A DNA stretch of 10,343 bases from Phycisphaerales bacterium (lineage in GTDB: Bacteria; Planctomycetota; Phycisphaerae; Phycisphaerales; UBA1924): positions 1 to 10,343 of the forward strand of contig JAIEQQ010000452.1 of NCBI GenBank assembly GCA_019747615.1. Reading direction: 5' to 3'. Below the pieces are notes generated by a model, which saw nothing but the letters and a program-made list of their open reading frames with translations, was not told the DNA's origin and did no database searches. Positions 6,596 to 10,343 of this stretch are shown in pieces; within the stretch, counting starts at the first letter, position 1, and each line of letters begins with the position of its first letter. Position numbers and translations under genes: made by a program.

Positions 6596-7301
6596 CCGCG
6601 GCGCGAGCCGCGTGACCAAGGCTGAACCGCACGGCGCCCTCGGCGAGCAGCGCCGTCGCGTCGTACATTGGCAGCGGCGAGTGTTCCTGGTTCAGGATCA
6701 GCGGCGCTTCTGAGCAGCCGAGGATGATCCCCTCGGCGCCGCGCTCGCCCATGCGGTCGATCGCGTCCACGAGTTTCTGGCGGCTGGCGGGGATGACGGT
6801 GCCATGGACAAGTTCGCGGAAGATGATGCCGTCGATGATCTCGGCGTCGTCGGGCGTGGGGGCGATGACCTTGACCCCGCGCAGACCGAGCATGGTCTGG
6901 TACGTCGAGCCGTACATCACCATCTTCGTCCCGATCAGCCCGACGGTCTTCCGCTTGTCTCTGGTCACGGCGTCGGTCACCAGATCGGTCATCGTCAACC
7001 ACGGAATGGGGCTGCGCGGCTCGGCGAGCTGCACCGCGTGCTGCATCAGGTTGTCCGGCGTGATCGCAAACTCGGCGCCGCACTTGGCCAGCGCGTGCGC
7101 GGACTTGATCAAGAGGTCGCTGATCGTGTGCCAGTCATCGCGCAGGACCGCGTCGAGGTAGAGCTCGAACGGCTCGTTGTGGAGCGTCACGGCGGGGTGG
7201 CCGGTCTCACCGAGGCGCGCGGTGCATGAGCGGGCGATGTCCCGATAACAGAGCGCAGCTCCCTCGGGGCTGACAGCCGCGATGCCGATGTGCTTGGACA
7301 C
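6591..7301 (-). CDS. Aspartate/glutamate racemase family protein
   Basis: Members interconvert L- and D-aspartate or glutamate with two active-site cysteines and no cofactor. The 236-residue protein starts at GTG 7301, since AGGAGGT lies 5 nt upstream and the family's KHIGIAAVSPEG opening follows at once; the frame is open further upstream without support. Landmarks are the first active-site region FAITPDNLMQH (78-88), VGLIGTKMVMYGSTY (120-134), the IIDGIIFRELVHG stretch (155-167) and the second active-site motif GIILGCSEAPLIL (191-203) with Cys196. The first catalytic Cys, found just before the PDN in many relatives (CPDNT), is replaced by Thr81. As I recall, a Thr/Cys pair of this kind was reported in an L-aspartate/glutamate-specific racemase of E. 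coli O157 (EcL-DER). It faces a D-amino-acid oxidase gene tail to tail. A maleate isomerase-like role is a less likely alternative. Confidence 0.85.
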   Translation of the reverse strand: MSKHIGIAAVSPEGAALCYRDIARSCTARLGETGHPAVTLHNEPFELYLDAVLRDDWHTISDLLIKSAHALAKCGAEFAITPDNLMQHAVQLAEPRSPIPWLTMTDLVTDAVTRDKRKTVGLIGTKMVMYGSTYQTMLGLRGVKVIAPTPDDAEIIDGIIFRELVHGTVIPASRQKLVDAIDRMGERGAEGIILGCSEAPLILNQEHSPLPMYDATALLAEGAVRFSLGHAARAAG

Positions 7302-7306
7302 GGGTG

Positions 7307-7313
7307 ACCTCCT
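7307..7313 (-). promoter_or_regulatory. Strong ribosome binding site that fixes the racemase GTG start
   Basis: AGGAGGT on the minus strand, 5 nt before GTG 7301, is the best Shine-Dalgarno match in the window. It decides the start against the longer open frame that extends to 7520. Confidence 0.8.
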
Positions 7314-7408
7314 GAATCCGAACCGAACCCGATCGTCGGCGGCCCGATGACTCCACATCGAAAGCGATTCGCGATCGGAAGTCAACCGCATTCCGCTGGC
7401 TTCGTCCG

Positions 7409-7414
7409 TAATGT
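7409..7414 (+). promoter_or_regulatory. Candidate -10 element of hscB
   Basis: TAATGT ends 8 nt before ATG 7423, placing the transcription start next to that ATG. It overlaps the alternative ATG at 7411, so if this promoter is used the shorter protein is the one made. No clear -35 match is present. Confidence 0.3.
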
Positions 7415-7422
7415 TGCTGCTC

Positions 7423-7968
7423 ATGGACGTTCCGCCTCCAGATCCCTTTGGCGCGCTCGGGCTGCCCGCCCGATTCGACCTGTCCACCAGCGAGATCGAG
7501 CGGGCGTTCCTCGCGCGCATGGCCCACGCACATCCGGACCACGCTGTCGCTCACGAGCAGGGGACTGATATCGCCCGTCTGGCGACGCAACTCAACCAAT
7601 CTCGCGCAATCCTCTCGAACCCGGAGCAGCGAGCGCAGTCGCTCCTCACCCGACTGGGTGGTCCGAGTAAAGAAGCCGATCGGTCGCTGCCCGAGGGATT
7701 CCTGATGGAGATGATGGAGACACGCTCGACAATCGATGCCGAGCGCGCCGACGCCGCCGATGGCAGCGCTTCCGAGGCACTTCTGGATCGCTGGGAAACG
7801 TGGTGCGAGGATCGTCGCTCGCTGCACCTGCAGCGCGTGAAGTCGCTCTTTGCCTCGATCGGGCAACCGCCGGACTCCGGCACGCTGCGCCGCATCCGCA
7901 CGGAGCTCAACGCCTGGCGCTATATCGAGCGATTGCTGGAACAGCTTCGCGACGGACCTTCGCTCTGA
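7423..7968 (+). CDS. hscB: HscB-like J-domain co-chaperone of iron-sulfur cluster assembly
   Basis: HscB delivers the scaffold protein IscU to the Hsp70 HscA and stimulates its ATPase during Fe-S cluster transfer. The N-terminal J domain begins DPFGALGLPARFDLS and carries the essential HPD triad (residues 37-39 from ATG 7423), followed by LNQSRAILSNPEQRAQSLL, a close match to the HscB J-domain end. The C-terminal helical domain opens with LPEGFLMEMMETR, like the HscB 'fLmeqme.RE' helix that binds IscU. At 181 residues the length fits the family (about 170-175). There is no N-terminal cysteine motif of the mitochondrial type. ATG 7411 would add four residues (MLLL). No other isc genes are nearby, so it works from a separate locus. 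It is divergent from the racemase. Confidence 0.85.
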   Translation: MDVPPPDPFGALGLPARFDLSTSEIERAFLARMAHAHPDHAVAHEQGTDIARLATQLNQSRAILSNPEQRAQSLLTRLGGPSKEADRSLPEGFLMEMMETRSTIDAERADAADGSASEALLDRWETWCEDRRSLHLQRVKSLFASIGQPPDSGTLRRIRTELNAWRYIERLLEQLRDGPSL

Positions 7969-8055
7969 AACTCTGAATCGCTCACGCGGTGGCTCGCTCG
8001 TGAGTCCATCCACCGGCGTGCTCGTTCACTCGCACCATTTCCGATCGGCCACACC

Positions 8056-8496
8056 ATGAACCCCATCCCGATCATCGCCGCGATCATCGCCGGCATGTGC
8101 CTGCCGTTTCAAGCCGCCTCAAACCGCCAGATGGGCCAGACGCTCGGGCACGGGCTGCACGGCTCGCTGGTCAACTTCATCACCGGCACCGTCGCCCTGC
8201 TGGCGGTGATCACGATCATGCGGCTTCAGCCGAACGTCGATCGACTCTCCACGGCCCCGTGGTGGTCTTGGCTCGGCGGGCTCATGGGCGCGACGATGGT
8301 GACCGCGGCGGTGCTCTGCACGCCGAAGATCGGGACCGCGGCGTTCTTCGCGGCGATGGTGTGCGGGCAGATGCTGGCGTCGATGATCGTCGATACGACG
8401 GGCATGATGAACATGACGCAGATCGACATCACTTGGCCGCGGGCGGTGGGGTGCTTGCTGGTGATCGGCGGCGTGGTGCTGGTCACGCGTGCGTGA
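8056..8496 (+). CDS. DMT-superfamily membrane protein of the DUF606/YdcZ type
   Basis: This 146-residue hydrophobic protein has about five membrane segments (roughly 2-19, 36-54, 70-88, 92-112 and 128-144). The family pattern is visible: a start rich in small residues with PFQAASNRQMG (18-28), SLVNFITGTVALLAV (37-51), PWWSWLGGLMGATMV (67-81), a GTAAFFAAMVCGQMLASMIVD helix and a final LLVIGGVVLV. DUF606 proteins are usually 140-150 residues and are assigned to the drug/metabolite transporter superfamily as half-size members that may dimerise; the substrate is not known. It lies 87 bp after hscB on the same strand and could be co-transcribed with it. No Shine-Dalgarno site and no nearby -10 hexamer are seen before ATG 8056. 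Confidence 0.82.
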   Translation: MNPIPIIAAIIAGMCLPFQAASNRQMGQTLGHGLHGSLVNFITGTVALLAVITIMRLQPNVDRLSTAPWWSWLGGLMGATMVTAAVLCTPKIGTAAFFAAMVCGQMLASMIVDTTGMMNMTQIDITWPRAVGCLLVIGGVVLVTRA

Positions 8497-8526
8497 GCGA
8501 TCACGAATGCTCTGCGGCCTCGGAGC

Positions 8527-9654
<1,128 letters not shown>

Positions 9655-9668
9655 ATGGTGCGTTCGCG

Positions 9669-10343
9669 CTAGACGCGCGCCTTGCGGAGCTTGGGGTCGA
9701 TGGCGTCGCGGAGACTCTCGCCGATGAGGTTGTATGCAAGCGCCGTGAAGAAGATCGCGAAGCCGGGGATCGTCGCCAGCCACCAGAGGAACTCGCCGCT
9801 TTCGTCAGACGAACTGGCCAGCAGTCGCCCCCAGCTCGCCTGCTCGGTCGGCCCAAGTGCCAGAAAGCTCAGGATGGCCTCGATCTGCACCGCCGCGGCG
9901 ATCGTGAAGCTCGCATCCACCAGCACCGGCGTCACACCGTTGGGCAGCATGTGGCGGAACAGCACGCTCCGCAGAGGCAGACCGGCCGCCTGCGCCGCTT
10001 GCACGAAGTCCTGATTCCGCAAACGCAAGAACTCGGCGCGCGTGAAGCGCGCAGCACCGGTCCACGTCACACACCCGATGATCGCCATCATCACGTACGT
10101 ATTCCTGGGCAGCACGCCCGCGGCCACGATCAACACAAACAGCACCGGGATCGCCATGAATGTCTCGACGACGCGGAACAGCAGCGCATCAACCCAGCCG
10201 CCGAAATAGCCCATCAGCGCGCCGATCGTCACGCCGATCAGCACCGCGATGCCCGTGGACACCAGGCCGATCGAGATCGACAAGCGGCAGGCGTGCATCA
10301 TCTGGCTGATGACGTCCTGGCCCTGCTTGTCGGTGCCCACGAT
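9669..10343 (-). CDS. oppC: Peptide/nickel-type ABC transporter permease (OppC/DppC-like), N-terminus outside the window
   Basis: The 224 visible residues begin inside the protein with [14 protein letters not shown], the 'GTDelGRDvlSr' segment that precedes the transport domain in OppC/DppC permeases. About five membrane helices follow (roughly residues 20-45, 52-76, 83-100, 138-160 and 180-205 of the visible part). The cytoplasmic EAA loop [20 protein letters not shown] contacts the ATPase. The C-terminus, [12 protein letters not shown], is the usual 'LRDaLDPrlr' ending. The frame stays open to the window edge, so the start and probably an oppB-like partner lie beyond 10343. It is transcribed together with oppD. 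Confidence 0.9.
   Translation of the reverse strand: MVGTDKQGQDVISQMMHACRLSISIGLVSTGIAVLIGVTIGALMGYFGGWVDALLFRVVETFMAIPVLFVLIVAAGVLPRNTYVMMAIIGCVTWTGAARFTRAEFLRLRNQDFVQAAQAAGLPLRSVLFRHMLPNGVTPVLVDASFTIAAAVQIEAILSFLALGPTEQASWGRLLASSSDESGEFLWWLATIPGFAIFFTALAYNLIGESLRDAIDPKLRKARV

Noticed and set aside
7207..8013. 268-codon minus-strand frame opposite hscB
   Set aside because: It overlaps the whole HscB J domain with its HPD motif and also the racemase start, and has no family resemblance of its own.
8497..8526. Terminator between the DUF606 gene and oppD
   Set aside because: The 30-bp gap between the convergent stops has no stable stem followed by a T-run on either strand.

Overview
The window is GC-rich and carries twelve distinct genes. 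The set suggests a planctomycete, most likely of the Phycisphaerae type. The main clues are a short N-methylated pseudopilin-type protein with an AFTLVE cleavage site, a cysteine-framed CPSD segment and a late H-x10-DG motif; an HU-like protein with an Ala/Lys/Pro-rich tail; an ImuA/ImuB mutagenesis pair; and intergenic heptamer repeats. The assignment rests on recognised protein style, not on a database search.

Layout. 1-1210 (minus): the 5' part of imuB, running off the window, and imuA immediately upstream, split by an apparent +1 frameshift near 619-634. 1437-2306 (plus): pseudopilin-like protein, divergent from imuA. 2318-3496 (minus): one polypeptide joining a cobalamin-binding domain to a MeaB-type GTPase, without a mutase catalytic domain. 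3497-3844: intergenic region with two different arrays of degenerate 7-bp repeats, an A-tract-rich stretch and the promoter of the next gene. 3845-4204 (plus): HU-like protein with a good intrinsic terminator. 4390-5196 (minus): biotin-protein ligase. 5450-6427 (plus): D-amino-acid-oxidase-family flavoenzyme. 6591-7301 (minus): aspartate/glutamate racemase family protein whose first catalytic cysteine is replaced by Thr. 7423-7968 (plus): HscB-like J-domain co-chaperone. 8056-8496 (plus): DUF606/YdcZ-type membrane protein. 8527-10343 (minus): oppC (partial) and oppD of a peptide/nickel-type ABC importer.

How the genes relate. ImuA and ImuB belong to one translesion mutagenesis module, and oppC-oppD are one operon. 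The flavin oxidase and the racemase are convergent neighbours with plausibly linked D-amino-acid chemistry. The others look like unrelated housekeeping genes in single-gene units on alternating strands.

The most notable shared signal is in translation starts. Three genes (imuA, the pseudopilin and the B12/GTPase fusion) have TACNCT exactly 6 nt before ATG, and three more have a TANNNT hexamer 8-11 nt before ATG, all without a Shine-Dalgarno sequence. That pattern predicts leaderless or nearly leaderless mRNAs. The HU gene and the racemase instead have clear Shine-Dalgarno sites.
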